A stretch of DNA of 10,132 nt. Source: Bacteroidota bacterium. GTDB lineage: Bacteria > Bacteroidota > Bacteroidia > CAMBQF01. The translations under genes and the position numbers were made by a program. This document shows, one piece after another, positions 1 to 6,307 of the stretch. The first letter of the stretch is position 1. Every line of letters begins with the position of its first letter. The notes below the pieces were generated by a model. The model ran no database searches. It worked only from the letters and a program-made list of their open reading frames with translations, and had not been told where the DNA came from. The stretch is taken from positions 1 through 10,132 of the forward strand of contig JAIXUZ010000032.1 of assembly GCA_027483285.1 (NCBI GenBank). The letters are read 5' to 3'.

Positions 1-7
1 ACTCTCC

Positions 8-373
8 ATGCAACTGTTTAAAAACCTAAGAAAGTTTGAGAATTTCCATATCGTATTGTGGCTGGTAAAAGACACCTGCTGGTGCTTGGACTTTAAAATA
101 GCAGGCATGGTTATGATTGTACCCACCTTTTTAGCGGCGTTTGTTATTGTATGGCTGGGGCGTGCCAACCGTGCCGACTTATTCCACAATGCTGCCGTAT
201 GCAGCTGGATAACAGCTAACGGTATATGGATGATAGGTGAGTTTTTTTACAATGATACGCTTCGCCCCTACGCAATAGTATTCTTTATATTGGGGTTATC
301 GCTTATTGCCTTCTACTATTTGTTTTTGCATAAGAAGGAAGAAGAACCTACAGAGACTGATAGTCTATTGTAA
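8..373 (+). CDS. small conserved membrane protein of unknown function
   Basis: A 121-residue protein that I take to be inner-membrane. Three hydrophobic segments are visible at about residues 30-50, 60-79 and 87-107. Before them lies a Trp/Cys-rich amphipathic stretch (13-27, containing WLVKDTCWCLD), and after them a charged tail (109-118) rich in Lys and Glu. The pattern of WLVKDTCW, then a helix, then a HNAAVCSWITAN helix resembles a small hypothetical membrane protein family I recall from Bacteroidota; no function is known to me. The ATG at 8 lies so near the window edge that no ribosome binding site can be judged. The two codons before it are open, so the true start could be upstream. The gene is convergent with dapA across a 54-bp gap (374-427) in which I see no clear terminator hairpin. 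Confidence 0.7.
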   Translation: MQLFKNLRKFENFHIVLWLVKDTCWCLDFKIAGMVMIVPTFLAAFVIVWLGRANRADLFHNAAVCSWITANGIWMIGEFFYNDTLRPYAIVFFILGLSLIAFYYLFLHKKEEEPTETDSLL

Positions 374-427
374 ATGGTCAATGCTCAATCAGCAAATAAC
401 CACAAACTACGAACAAGCAATTACATA

Positions 428-1315
428 CTACTTATAGGTATCAACCAGCTCGGCCAGTTTATCAGCGGTACGTTTACCCACAGGAACTAAAGGCAGGCGC
501 ATATAATCGTTCATTATCTTCATGTGCTTAAGCACAGATTTTACCCCTCCAGGGTTGCCTTCTACAAACAAGTTCTCAATAATATCAGTCAGTTTGTAAT
601 GCAGCGTGCGGGCTTTATCATAGTTACCAGCTAGCGCCTGGCGCACCATTTCTGAAAAGTCTTTAGGGTATGCATTGGCAACGACCGATATAACACCCAC
701 AGCGCCTGATGCTATCAATGGCAGGGTAATCATATCATCGCCCGATATTACAGAAAAGCCTTTGGGTTTGTATTTGATAATTTTCATTATCTGCTCGATA
801 TTACCCGAAGCTTCTTTGATAGCTACAATATTCTCAAAATCCTCAGCCAGCTTTAAGGTGGTGTCTGCCGCCATGTTGCTGCCTGTGCGGCCCGGTACAT
901 TGTATAATATAAGTGGCAGCGGGCAAGAGTTTGCTACCGATTTGTAATGCTCTATAATGCCTTTTTGAGTTGGCTTATTATAATATGGCGATACCGATAG
1001 GATGGCGCTGATGCCATCTAAGTCAAACTCGTTTATGGCAGCGGCACACTCGCGGGTGTTGTTACCGCCTACACCCAATACAACGGGTATTTTACCATCG
1101 GCAGCTTCAACAACAAAACCGGCAACGGCTTTTTTCTCGTCTTTGCTAAGGGTTACGCTTTCTCCTGTGGTACCCAATACTACCAGGTATTCTGTTTTAC
1201 CTTTAATCTGGTGGTTAACTAACGTTTGCAGCGATTTAAAATCAATGCTGCCATCTTTGTGGAAAGGTGTTACCAATGCAACACCGGTGCCAGTTAAAAA
1301 GCTTAATGGAGCCAT
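428..1315 (-). CDS. dapA: 4-hydroxy-tetrahydrodipicolinate synthase
   Basis: DapA condenses pyruvate with L-aspartate 4-semialdehyde in the cytoplasm, the first committed step to diaminopimelate and lysine. The 295-residue length is normal for the family. The TIM-barrel landmarks are all present: GTGVALVTPF (9-18), the GTTGES pyruvate-binding loop (48-53; Thr49, Thr50), SPYYNKP with Tyr111/Tyr112, YNVPGRTG with the catalytic-triad Tyr138 and the substrate-binding Arg143, and the Schiff-base lysine Lys167 in VAIKEASGN. SGDD follows at 191-194. The C-terminal EGNPGGVKSVL segment is typical of family members. The ATG start lies 3 nt after the stop of the upstream DUF6913-like gene on the same strand, so the two are very probably co-transcribed. 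Related aldolases (N-acetylneuraminate lyase, KDG aldolase) share the fold, but the motif set and absence of sugar-catabolism neighbours favour DapA. Confidence 0.95.
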   Translation of the reverse strand: MAPLSFLTGTGVALVTPFHKDGSIDFKSLQTLVNHQIKGKTEYLVVLGTTGESVTLSKDEKKAVAGFVVEAADGKIPVVLGVGGNNTRECAAAINEFDLDGISAILSVSPYYNKPTQKGIIEHYKSVANSCPLPLILYNVPGRTGSNMAADTTLKLAEDFENIVAIKEASGNIEQIMKIIKYKPKGFSVISGDDMITLPLIASGAVGVISVVANAYPKDFSEMVRQALAGNYDKARTLHYKLTDIIENLFVEGNPGGVKSVLKHMKIMNDYMRLPLVPVGKRTADKLAELVDTYK

Positions 1316-1318
1316 AAT

Positions 1319-1867
1319 TTAGTTATTTAACAGTTTAAGGTAATGAATTAATTGGGCGGCAAAAGTATCAATATTTTCATTAGGTAACCCGCCAATCATA
1401 AAGTCGTAAAACACAATATCGCTATTGCGCAAATGCCCTGCCTTTGTAGTCGCCTTAGACAAGCCCATAACATAATCTACCGCTGCCAGTGGTTCAGTAG
1501 TTAAGTCTATCACCAAACCATAAGGGGTATTCATAAACGTATCAACAATACCATTCTTGGGGAAGAACTTCCAATCCAGGTCGCTCCGGTAAAAGTAGTC
1601 ATAGCCCAGTTTGGGGTGTATGGTGGTTTTCTTCCGGTCTACATTAAGGTAGCCTAAGGTAGCCACCTGCTTGCCCTCGCCCTTCAGCTTATCATACAAC
1701 TCAATGGCCGCGCGGGTTTCTGCTTTGTTATCAGCATTGTAAACTATACCTACGTTTTTACATTGTGCGTAGTTAAAACGGTACTGTTCTTTACCGGGCT
1801 TAACCAGCTTTTTAAGGCTTTGGTTAGCAAAAAAGGTGCGTATGTTGTCTATAAATGTCAAAGGCAA
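1319..1867 (-). CDS. DUF6913-like conserved protein, first gene of the dapA operon
   Basis: A 182-residue soluble protein with no signal peptide or membrane segment. The N-terminus (1-30) is basic. A possible alpha/beta domain follows: strand NVGIVYNA (38-45), a helix with Glu/Lys (49-63), strand VATLGYL (68-74), a Tyr/Asp-rich segment DYFYRSDLDWKFFP (90-103), strand GLVIDLT (117-123), and a C-terminal helix (165-180). I recognise it as resembling a Bacteroidota family (DUF6913) that I recall as commonly encoded next to dapA; its function is unknown to me. The frame has no ATG before the upstream in-frame stop, so translation must begin at a non-ATG codon: TTG at 1867, or TTG two codons later. 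Its stop is 3 nt before the dapA start, suggesting one transcript. A role linked to dapA is only inferred from adjacency. Confidence 0.7.
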   Translation of the reverse strand: MPLTFIDNIRTFFANQSLKKLVKPGKEQYRFNYAQCKNVGIVYNADNKAETRAAIELYDKLKGEGKQVATLGYLNVDRKKTTIHPKLGYDYFYRSDLDWKFFPKNGIVDTFMNTPYGLVIDLTTEPLAAVDYVMGLSKATTKAGHLRNSDIVFYDFMIGGLPNENIDTFAAQLIHYLKLLNN

Positions 1868-1881
1868 AAAAACTAAGGGGC

Positions 1882-1890
1882 GTAAATTTA
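1882..1890 (-). promoter_or_regulatory. possible -7 box upstream of the DUF6913-dapA pair
   Basis: On the minus strand the sequence TAAATTTAC resembles the Bacteroidota -7 element TAnnTTTG, with the final G replaced. It ends 14 nt before the TTG start codon at 1867. No TTG -33 element lies at the usual spacing of about 19 nt, so this is a weak call resting on position and partial match. Confidence 0.25.
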
Positions 1891-1941
1891 ATTAAATAAG
1901 CCAAGAAAGCACCACACTATAAACTATAGCAGGCAATAATG

Positions 1942-1950
1942 TATATTTAC
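1942..1950 (+). promoter_or_regulatory. possible -7 box upstream of the secreted conserved protein
   Basis: TATATTTAC matches seven of the eight TAnnTTTG -7 positions (last G replaced by A). It lies about 60 nt before the ATG at 2012, which would give a leader of about 55 nt. No TTG -33 element is seen 17-21 nt upstream. The divergent gap 1868-2011 contains little else recognisable. Confidence 0.3.
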
Positions 1951-2011
1951 ACACATTTAAGGAACAAATGCACGCTTTTTGCAGTATAAAAGTACTGTTG
2001 ATTTCTACTAC

Positions 2012-3271
2012 ATGAAACGTTTTTTACTCAGCATATTCATTATCCTTTCGGTTGCTAAGGCTGCAAATGCCAACCAGCTTCTTATACCAATGGATAATGT
2101 ACAAAAAAACCATTTAAAAGCCTACGGCATTGCCTACTGGATTTTAAAACAGGATGCCAGCCTGCAGTGGTTACTCAATTACCGCGGCGGAAGTTTTCTT
2201 ATTCCATACTCAAAAGCAACCGAGAGCGAATGTGTTATCCGCGGGGTATCATTCGAGGTTATTGCAGATGCTAAATCAAATTTGATACTGAGCGAAATTG
2301 CCGAGCCGCAAACCAATATGGACGCGGTACTATTAGAGAAAGCCCCTAAAATTGCAGTATACTCGCCCAAAAGCAAACAGCCTTGGGACGATGCCGTTAC
2401 CCTTGTACTTAAATATGCTGAGATACCTTACGACATTGTGTATGATGGGGAGATACTGGATGGCAAACTGCCTTTGTACGACTGGTTGCACCTACACCAC
2501 GAAGATTTTACCGGCCAGTATGGTAAGTTTTATGCCAGCTACAGCACATTTGACTGGTATAAAAATGAAGTGAAAGAAAACGAAGATATGGCCCATAAAT
2601 ATGGGTTTTCTAAAGTATCGCAACTTAAGTTAAGTGTCGCCAAAAGCATACGCGACTTTTGCTCAGGTGGTGGTTTCTTATTTGCTATGTGCTCTGCTAC
2701 CGATAGCTACGATATTGCCCTGTCTGCTGATGGTGTTGATATTTGCGAGAAGATGTTTGACGGCGACCCTGCAGACCGTGCAGCCCAATCTAAACTAAAC
2801 TACGACAACTGCTTTGCGTTTACTGATTTTGATATTAGCATGAACCCCTACGAGTATGAGTACTCTACCATAGATGCTACAAATACCCGCAAGGTGAGTA
2901 AAGATGCCGACCTGTTTGCATTGTTTGAATTTTCGGCCAAGTGGGACCCCGTGCCTACTATGCTTTGCCAAAACCACGAGCAGATTATTAAAGGCTTTAT
3001 GGGGCAAACCACATCATTTGTAAAAAAACACATTAAGCCTAATGTACTAGTGATGGGCGAAAATAAATCGCTTGGCGAAGCCCGTTACATACATGGTGAA
3101 TACGGTAAAGGTACATGGTCGTTTTACGGCGGCCACGACCCTGAAGACTATCAGCACATGGTAGGCGACCCTCCGACAGATTTAGCGCTGCACCCAAACT
3201 CACCGGGCTATAGGCTTATATTGAACAATATCTTGTTCCCCGCGGCAAAGCCAAGGAAACGTAAAACCTAG
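2012..3271 (+). CDS. secreted conserved Bacteroidota protein, often labelled 'asparagine synthetase B'
   Basis: A 419-residue exported protein. The signal peptide is visible at 1-20 (MKRF, hydrophobic core LLSIFIILSV, cleavage after AKAANA). The frame stays open upstream to a TTG at 1979, but the ATG at 2012 puts the signal peptide at the N-terminus and is preferred. The mature protein has conserved-looking blocks: LNYRGGSFLIP (55-65), KIAVYSPKSKQPWDDAVTLV (113-132), YDWLHLHHEDFTGQYGKFYAS (156-176), SGGGFLFAMCSATDS (218-232), KWDPVPTMLCQNHEQ (310-324) and GKGTWSFYGGHDPED (366-379). I recall close relatives in many Bacteroidota carrying the name 'asparagine synthetase B'. The protein lacks the N-terminal Cys nucleophile and the ATP-pyrophosphatase SGGxDS motif of real AsnB, so that name is doubtful. 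Gly-rich AMCSAT and the late GGHDPE resemble the layout of class I glutamine-amidotransferase-like folds; this is inference. Its 3' end is convergent with the YciO-type gene, 13 bp away. Confidence 0.8.
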   Translation: MKRFLLSIFIILSVAKAANANQLLIPMDNVQKNHLKAYGIAYWILKQDASLQWLLNYRGGSFLIPYSKATESECVIRGVSFEVIADAKSNLILSEIAEPQTNMDAVLLEKAPKIAVYSPKSKQPWDDAVTLVLKYAEIPYDIVYDGEILDGKLPLYDWLHLHHEDFTGQYGKFYASYSTFDWYKNEVKENEDMAHKYGFSKVSQLKLSVAKSIRDFCSGGGFLFAMCSATDSYDIALSADGVDICEKMFDGDPADRAAQSKLNYDNCFAFTDFDISMNPYEYEYSTIDATNTRKVSKDADLFALFEFSAKWDPVPTMLCQNHEQIIKGFMGQTTSFVKKHIKPNVLVMGENKSLGEARYIHGEYGKGTWSFYGGHDPEDYQHMVGDPPTDLALHPNSPGYRLILNNILFPAAKPRKRKT

Positions 3272-3284
3272 TAATTACTAAGTA

Positions 3285-3902
3285 TTAAATTTCGCCAATA
3301 CCCTGGCGGATGATTTCGGGCTGGCCCGATGTGCAATCTACTACCGTTGACGGTACGTTGTTACCAAAGCCCCCATCAATAATAATGTCGGCCCAGTTTT
3401 TAAAGCGCTCGTAGATAAGCTCAGGGTCGGTAGTATAATCCAACACCTCGTCCTCGTCGTGTAACGATGTTGTTAAAATTGGATTACCCAGTAAACGTAC
3501 AATCTCGCGTGGGATGTTATTATCAGGTATACGGATACCCAGGGTGCGCTTATTGTTTTTAAACAGTTTAGGCACCGCATTGCTGGCTGGCAAAATAAAA
3601 GTAAACGGGCCGGGCAGCGAGTGCTTTAGTAGTTTAAAAATCTCTTTATTTAGGGCGCCGGTGTACTCTGCAATCTCGCTCATATCATTAAATATGAAAG
3701 AGAAGTTGGCCTTTTCAACTTTTACCTTTTTGTATTGGGCAATTTTTTCAACGGCACGTGCTTTGGTAACATCACAGCCTATACCGTATACAGAGTCGGT
3801 AGGGTAAATAACAATGCCACCTTCGCGCAGCACCTCCACTACTCTTTGTATATCCCTTTCGGGTGGATTTTTCGGGTGTATAAGTATTAACTCTGCCGGC
3901 AT
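3285..3902 (-). CDS. YrdC-domain protein of the YciO type (TsaC/Sua5 superfamily)
   Basis: A 205-residue cytoplasmic protein spanning one full YrdC domain. Visible landmarks are GGIVIYPTDSVYGIGCD (28-44), LPGPFTFILPAS (96-107), RTLGIRIPDN (119-128), PILTTSLHDED (141-151), DIIIDGGF (172-179), STVVDC (185-190) and RQGIGEI (199-205). TsaC/Sua5 makes L-threonylcarbamoyl-AMP from threonine, bicarbonate and ATP for tRNA t6A37 synthesis. This copy follows E. coli YciO more closely (IHPKNPPER at the start, KRTLGIRIPDN, TTSL). The usual KxR and SxN residues of TsaC are not recognisable: the region reads YKKVKVEKANFSF, and TTSLHD stands where TSAN is expected. Automatic annotation would call it L-threonylcarbamoyladenylate synthase; whether it makes t6A is open. 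It starts 3 nt after the thioredoxin-fold gene, so both probably share a transcript. Confidence 0.85.
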   Translation of the reverse strand: MPAELILIHPKNPPERDIQRVVEVLREGGIVIYPTDSVYGIGCDVTKARAVEKIAQYKKVKVEKANFSFIFNDMSEIAEYTGALNKEIFKLLKHSLPGPFTFILPASNAVPKLFKNNKRTLGIRIPDNNIPREIVRLLGNPILTTSLHDEDEVLDYTTDPELIYERFKNWADIIIDGGFGNNVPSTVVDCTSGQPEIIRQGIGEI

Positions 3903-3905
3903 ATA

Positions 3906-4520
3906 TTAGTGCCCTCCCGGGGCTGCATTGTTTTGTGGCGGCGCTACTGCTTTGGGTTTAAAATCTTTTACAAATTGGTCGTAAGGAATAGTTAAGTTAG
4001 CCCCACTTCCGTAAAAGTTAATTTGAGTTTCAAAAACAGGTGCTTGTTGGTAGCCCGATATAATATCCAAACGCTGGAAGTTAGAATCTAAAATTACAAA
4101 AGTTGGGTAGGCCAGTTTACCATCTGTTAATGCCAAAGCCAAACCGTGTGTTCCATTGCGGCCCTGGTTAGGGTCGTGTTTAAACACTACGGTATCCATA
4201 ACCACAACACGTTCTTTTTTAAGGCTATCGTACTTCATCATTGGGCCATAAAATTTAACAGGGTCTTTACCCTCAGCATTAAACTTAACGGCATAGTAAT
4301 TATCGGTCATGTATTTAGCAATAACCGTATCGGCAAAGGTGGTACGGTCCATAACTTTACACCAGCCACACCAGTCGGTATACAGGTCTATAAATATCTT
4401 TTTAGGCGCTTTTTGGTTCAGCTTTACAGCCTCTTCAAAACTATACCACTTAATGCTGGCTTGCGCATTAGCAGAAAGTGTTACAATAACCGCGAATAGA
4501 AAAAGTATGCTACGCTTCAT
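3906..4520 (-). CDS. exported thioredoxin-fold protein with WCGWC active site
   Basis: A 204-residue periplasmic or otherwise exported thiol-disulfide protein. The signal peptide covers about 1-21 (MKRS, core ILFLFAVIVTL, SANAQA). The thioredoxin core starts with SFEEAVKLNQKAPKKIFIDLYTDWCGWCK; the redox cysteines are Cys51 and Cys54. The WCGWCK context is typical of the DUF255/thioredoxin_7 group rather than classical thioredoxin WCGPC. The cis-proline is probably Pro139 in YPTFVIL. Between them, residues 84-127 carry an insertion with Lys/Asp-rich and Asn/Gly-rich segments, larger than in a minimal thioredoxin. The tail (190-204) is Pro/Ala/Gly-rich and probably disordered. The ATG at 4520 is the signal-peptide start. 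It is the first gene of a two-gene unit with the YciO-type gene, separated from the upstream oxidoreductase by an intrinsic terminator. Its substrate is unknown. Confidence 0.85.
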   Translation of the reverse strand: MKRSILFLFAVIVTLSANAQASIKWYSFEEAVKLNQKAPKKIFIDLYTDWCGWCKVMDRTTFADTVIAKYMTDNYYAVKFNAEGKDPVKFYGPMMKYDSLKKERVVVMDTVVFKHDPNQGRNGTHGLALALTDGKLAYPTFVILDSNFQRLDIISGYQQAPVFETQINFYGSGANLTIPYDQFVKDFKPKAVAPPQNNAAPGGH

Positions 4521-4525
4521 ATATA

Positions 4526-4533
4526 CAAATATA
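4526..4533 (-). promoter_or_regulatory. -7 promoter box, possibly giving a leaderless transcript
   Basis: TATATTTG on the minus strand is a perfect match to the Bacteroidota -7 consensus TAnnTTTG. It ends only 5 nt before the ATG at 4520. A start of transcription at normal distance would fall at or next to the ATG, giving a leaderless or near-leaderless mRNA. No TTG -33 box is seen at about 19 nt. The position just downstream of a terminator supports a promoter here. Confidence 0.45.
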
Positions 4534-4573
4534 TGGCTTTTTTAACGAATATCGTGCCACGAGGGTTTACAAA

Positions 4574-4604
4574 GCAAAAAAGCAGGGACTATGCCCTGCT
4601 TTTC
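4574..4604 (-). terminator. intrinsic terminator of the FAD oxidoreductase gene
   Basis: AGCAGGG (4581-4587) pairs perfectly with CCCTGCT (4594-4600) around a 6-nt loop. Flanking A/T pairs extend the stem to about 10 bp. On the minus strand the stem is followed by six T residues. It lies about 25 bp past the stop of the oxidoreductase gene and before the promoter of the thioredoxin-fold gene. The A-rich 5' side on the plus strand is matched by a shorter T run, but no plus-strand gene ends here. Confidence 0.85.
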
Positions 4605-4627
4605 ACTTTTATCTTTTCACTTTTAGT

Positions 4628-6220
4628 TTACTTTAATATATTCTTCATCACATTCTTTTTAAGGATAGCAGCGGCGGCTAAAACTCCTCCCATCAATGCG
4701 CCACCAAAGCCAACAGTTACAACATCCTGACCTGATAGGTACAAGCCTTTAACAGGCGATTGCGGCCTCAATATATCCTGACGGAAACGGGCGGGGGTAT
4801 GCGTTAAGCCATAAATTTCGCCTTGCTTGTAACGCGAAAAATGCTTGGTTGATAATGGGGTTGAAAGTTCCATAAAATCAATCTTACCCTCCACCTGCGG
4901 AACGTGTTTATATAACGGCTCCAGTAGGCGTTTGGTAAGCCTTTCCTTAAGGGCCTCATAGTCTTCGCCACGATGGTGCCAGCGGGTACCATCCCATTTG
5001 GCAAACCAATCCCAAGGGGCAAAGCTTACAATTTCTATAGTTGCTTTACCAGGGTATTCCTCTTCAAACAAAGGGTTTTTAGCTGATGGAAAAGATATAT
5101 ACGCTACCGGTAAATCCGCATCAGGATTTTTAGCATACTCCTTTATGGTAGTATCATAATCGTAGTTGGGGTACACCCAATAGTTAGCGCCATGTATGCC
5201 CAGTTCTTTAGCTGTATGCTTTAGGCCGATGTACAACGAAACATGCGAAAGCGAGGCCTCTGTTTGGTTCACCTTTTTGGCTATTTCCTGCTTTTTAGGG
5301 TAGCTATCGGGTATCAAATCGTTATAGGTAATCAACGCCCCCGCATTGCTAATAATGATAGGTGCTTCGAAGATGTTTCCATCATCCATTTTAACACCGT
5401 AGGCACGGTTGTCTTTAATCAAAATTTCGCTTACTGATGCACCTGTATAGATAGCTCCGCCTGCCTTTTCAATTACCTTTTCAATAGTAGCAGCAATAAT
5501 GCTGGAACCACCCAACGGGTAAGCACCACCGCGAAAATAATGCTTGGCTACTGTAGCGTGAATGGCAAAGCTACTTTCGGCCGGAGCTAAGCCATAATCG
5601 CCAAACTGGGCAGAAAGAACTGCCTTTAGTTCAGCATTATCGGTTATCTCATCAAGCACCTCTTTAGTGGTTTTATCAGAGTATGCAAGGAATGGTTTCT
5701 TCAGCTTATTACCCACAAAAAAGCGCACTACAGGTGGCAGCACTTTCTCCATAAAATATGGGGTAACGGTTTTAGAAAACTCAATTACTATTTTAAAGTA
5801 TTTGTCTATCGCTTCATGTTCGTTGGGAAAGTAGCCCTTAAGCGCTGCTATAAGGTTGTCCTTCCCTGCGGGAAAATCATACGTTTTACCGGAAATAACT
5901 ATACGGTCGTAAACATGGGGCATTTCGGCCCATTTCATTCCCCCGTCAGATATGTAGTTACAAATACGGGCTAATGAGCTTTTGGGGTTGTGAACCTCGC
6001 CTATATAATGGATACCTACATCCCACTCATAATCTTTACGCTTAAACACATGGGTAAAGCCACCCGCAGTATAGTGCTGTTCTAAAACAAGCACCTTTTT
6101 GTTGGCTTCTTTAGCCAGTATAGCCGCAGCTGTTAACGCGCCAATACCAGAGCCAATAATTATAGCGTCGGGTTTAAAATTGGGCTTCTCGCGTTTGTAG
6201 TTATGTCCTACTTTTTCCAT
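4628..6220 (-). CDS. FAD-dependent oxidoreductase, RetSat/CrtI (phytoene desaturase-like) family
   Basis: A 530-residue flavoprotein. The N-terminal dinucleotide-binding fold is clear: AIIIGSGIGALTAAAILAKE (19-38; Gly23, Gly25, Gly27) with the ribose-binding Glu47 in VLVLEQHYTAGG. The following FKRKDYEWDVGIHYIG (59-74), the central AYPLGGSSIIAATIEKVIEKAGG (233-255), and the C-terminal FAD contact GLYLSGQDVVTVGFGGALMGG (492-512) match the COG1233 group that holds carotenoid desaturases/isomerases and all-trans-retinol 13,14-reductase. The QDVVTVGFGGAL signature and length are closest to the RetSat-like branch. The lipid-like substrate cannot be told from sequence. No crtB, crtY or other carotenoid gene is in the window, so a pigment role is unsupported here. 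ATG at 6220 is preceded by an 87-bp gap shared with the divergent Crp/Fnr gene, which suggests control by that regulator. Confidence 0.9.
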   Translation of the reverse strand: MEKVGHNYKREKPNFKPDAIIIGSGIGALTAAAILAKEANKKVLVLEQHYTAGGFTHVFKRKDYEWDVGIHYIGEVHNPKSSLARICNYISDGGMKWAEMPHVYDRIVISGKTYDFPAGKDNLIAALKGYFPNEHEAIDKYFKIVIEFSKTVTPYFMEKVLPPVVRFFVGNKLKKPFLAYSDKTTKEVLDEITDNAELKAVLSAQFGDYGLAPAESSFAIHATVAKHYFRGGAYPLGGSSIIAATIEKVIEKAGGAIYTGASVSEILIKDNRAYGVKMDDGNIFEAPIIISNAGALITYNDLIPDSYPKKQEIAKKVNQTEASLSHVSLYIGLKHTAKELGIHGANYWVYPNYDYDTTIKEYAKNPDADLPVAYISFPSAKNPLFEEEYPGKATIEIVSFAPWDWFAKWDGTRWHHRGEDYEALKERLTKRLLEPLYKHVPQVEGKIDFMELSTPLSTKHFSRYKQGEIYGLTHTPARFRQDILRPQSPVKGLYLSGQDVVTVGFGGALMGGVLAAAAILKKNVMKNILK

Positions 6221-6249
6221 CAGGTATTAAAAGATATTTCAGATATTAG

Positions 6250-6278
6250 TTGGCATAATTTACCATGTTGCAAATTTG
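6250..6278 (+). promoter_or_regulatory. candidate promoter of the Crp/Fnr gene
   Basis: TTG at 6250-6252 and CAAATTTG at 6271-6278 are separated by 18 nt. They resemble the Bacteroidota -33/-7 pair with one mismatch in the -7 box (C for T). Transcription would begin about 23 nt before the ATG at 6308. The -7 box sits inside the inverted repeat at 6259-6287, so a protein bound there would block this promoter. Confidence 0.4.
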
Positions 6279-6287
6279 CATGGTAAA
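6259..6287. promoter_or_regulatory. inverted repeat, probable operator between crp-like gene and oxidoreductase
   Basis: TTTACCATG (6259-6267) and CATGGTAAA (6279-6287) are perfect 9-bp inverted arms around an 11-nt centre. The centre overlaps a second palindrome, GCAAATTTGC (6270-6279). It is the most prominent structure in the 87-bp gap between two divergent genes, one of which encodes a Crp/Fnr-family regulator. Such dimeric regulators bind two-fold symmetric sites, so autoregulation and control of the oxidoreductase are plausible. The half-sites are not those of the E. coli CRP (TGTGA) or FNR (TTGAT) consensus. The binding protein is inferred. Confidence 0.6.
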
Positions 6288-6307
6288 GGTGGAATAAAAA
6301 TTAACAT

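Noticed and set aside
374..427. Terminator between the first gene and dapA
   Set aside because: I found no stem with a T run in this 54-bp convergent gap.
1002..1322. Plus-strand open frames inside dapA, and similar frames opposite other genes
   Set aside because: They lie antisense to well-supported genes and show no recognisable domain.
1917..1929. Inverted repeat CTATA-AAC-TATAG in the divergent gap
   Set aside because: Five-bp AT-rich arms are likely by chance in an intergenic region and match no known site.
1979..2011. TTG at 1979 as the start of the secreted protein
   Set aside because: It would put 11 residues ahead of a good signal peptide that begins at the ATG at 2012.
3269..3280. 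12-bp palindrome TAGTAATTACTA at the convergent gene ends
   Set aside because: It is AT-rich, has no loop or T run, and includes the stop codon. It is too weak to call a terminator.
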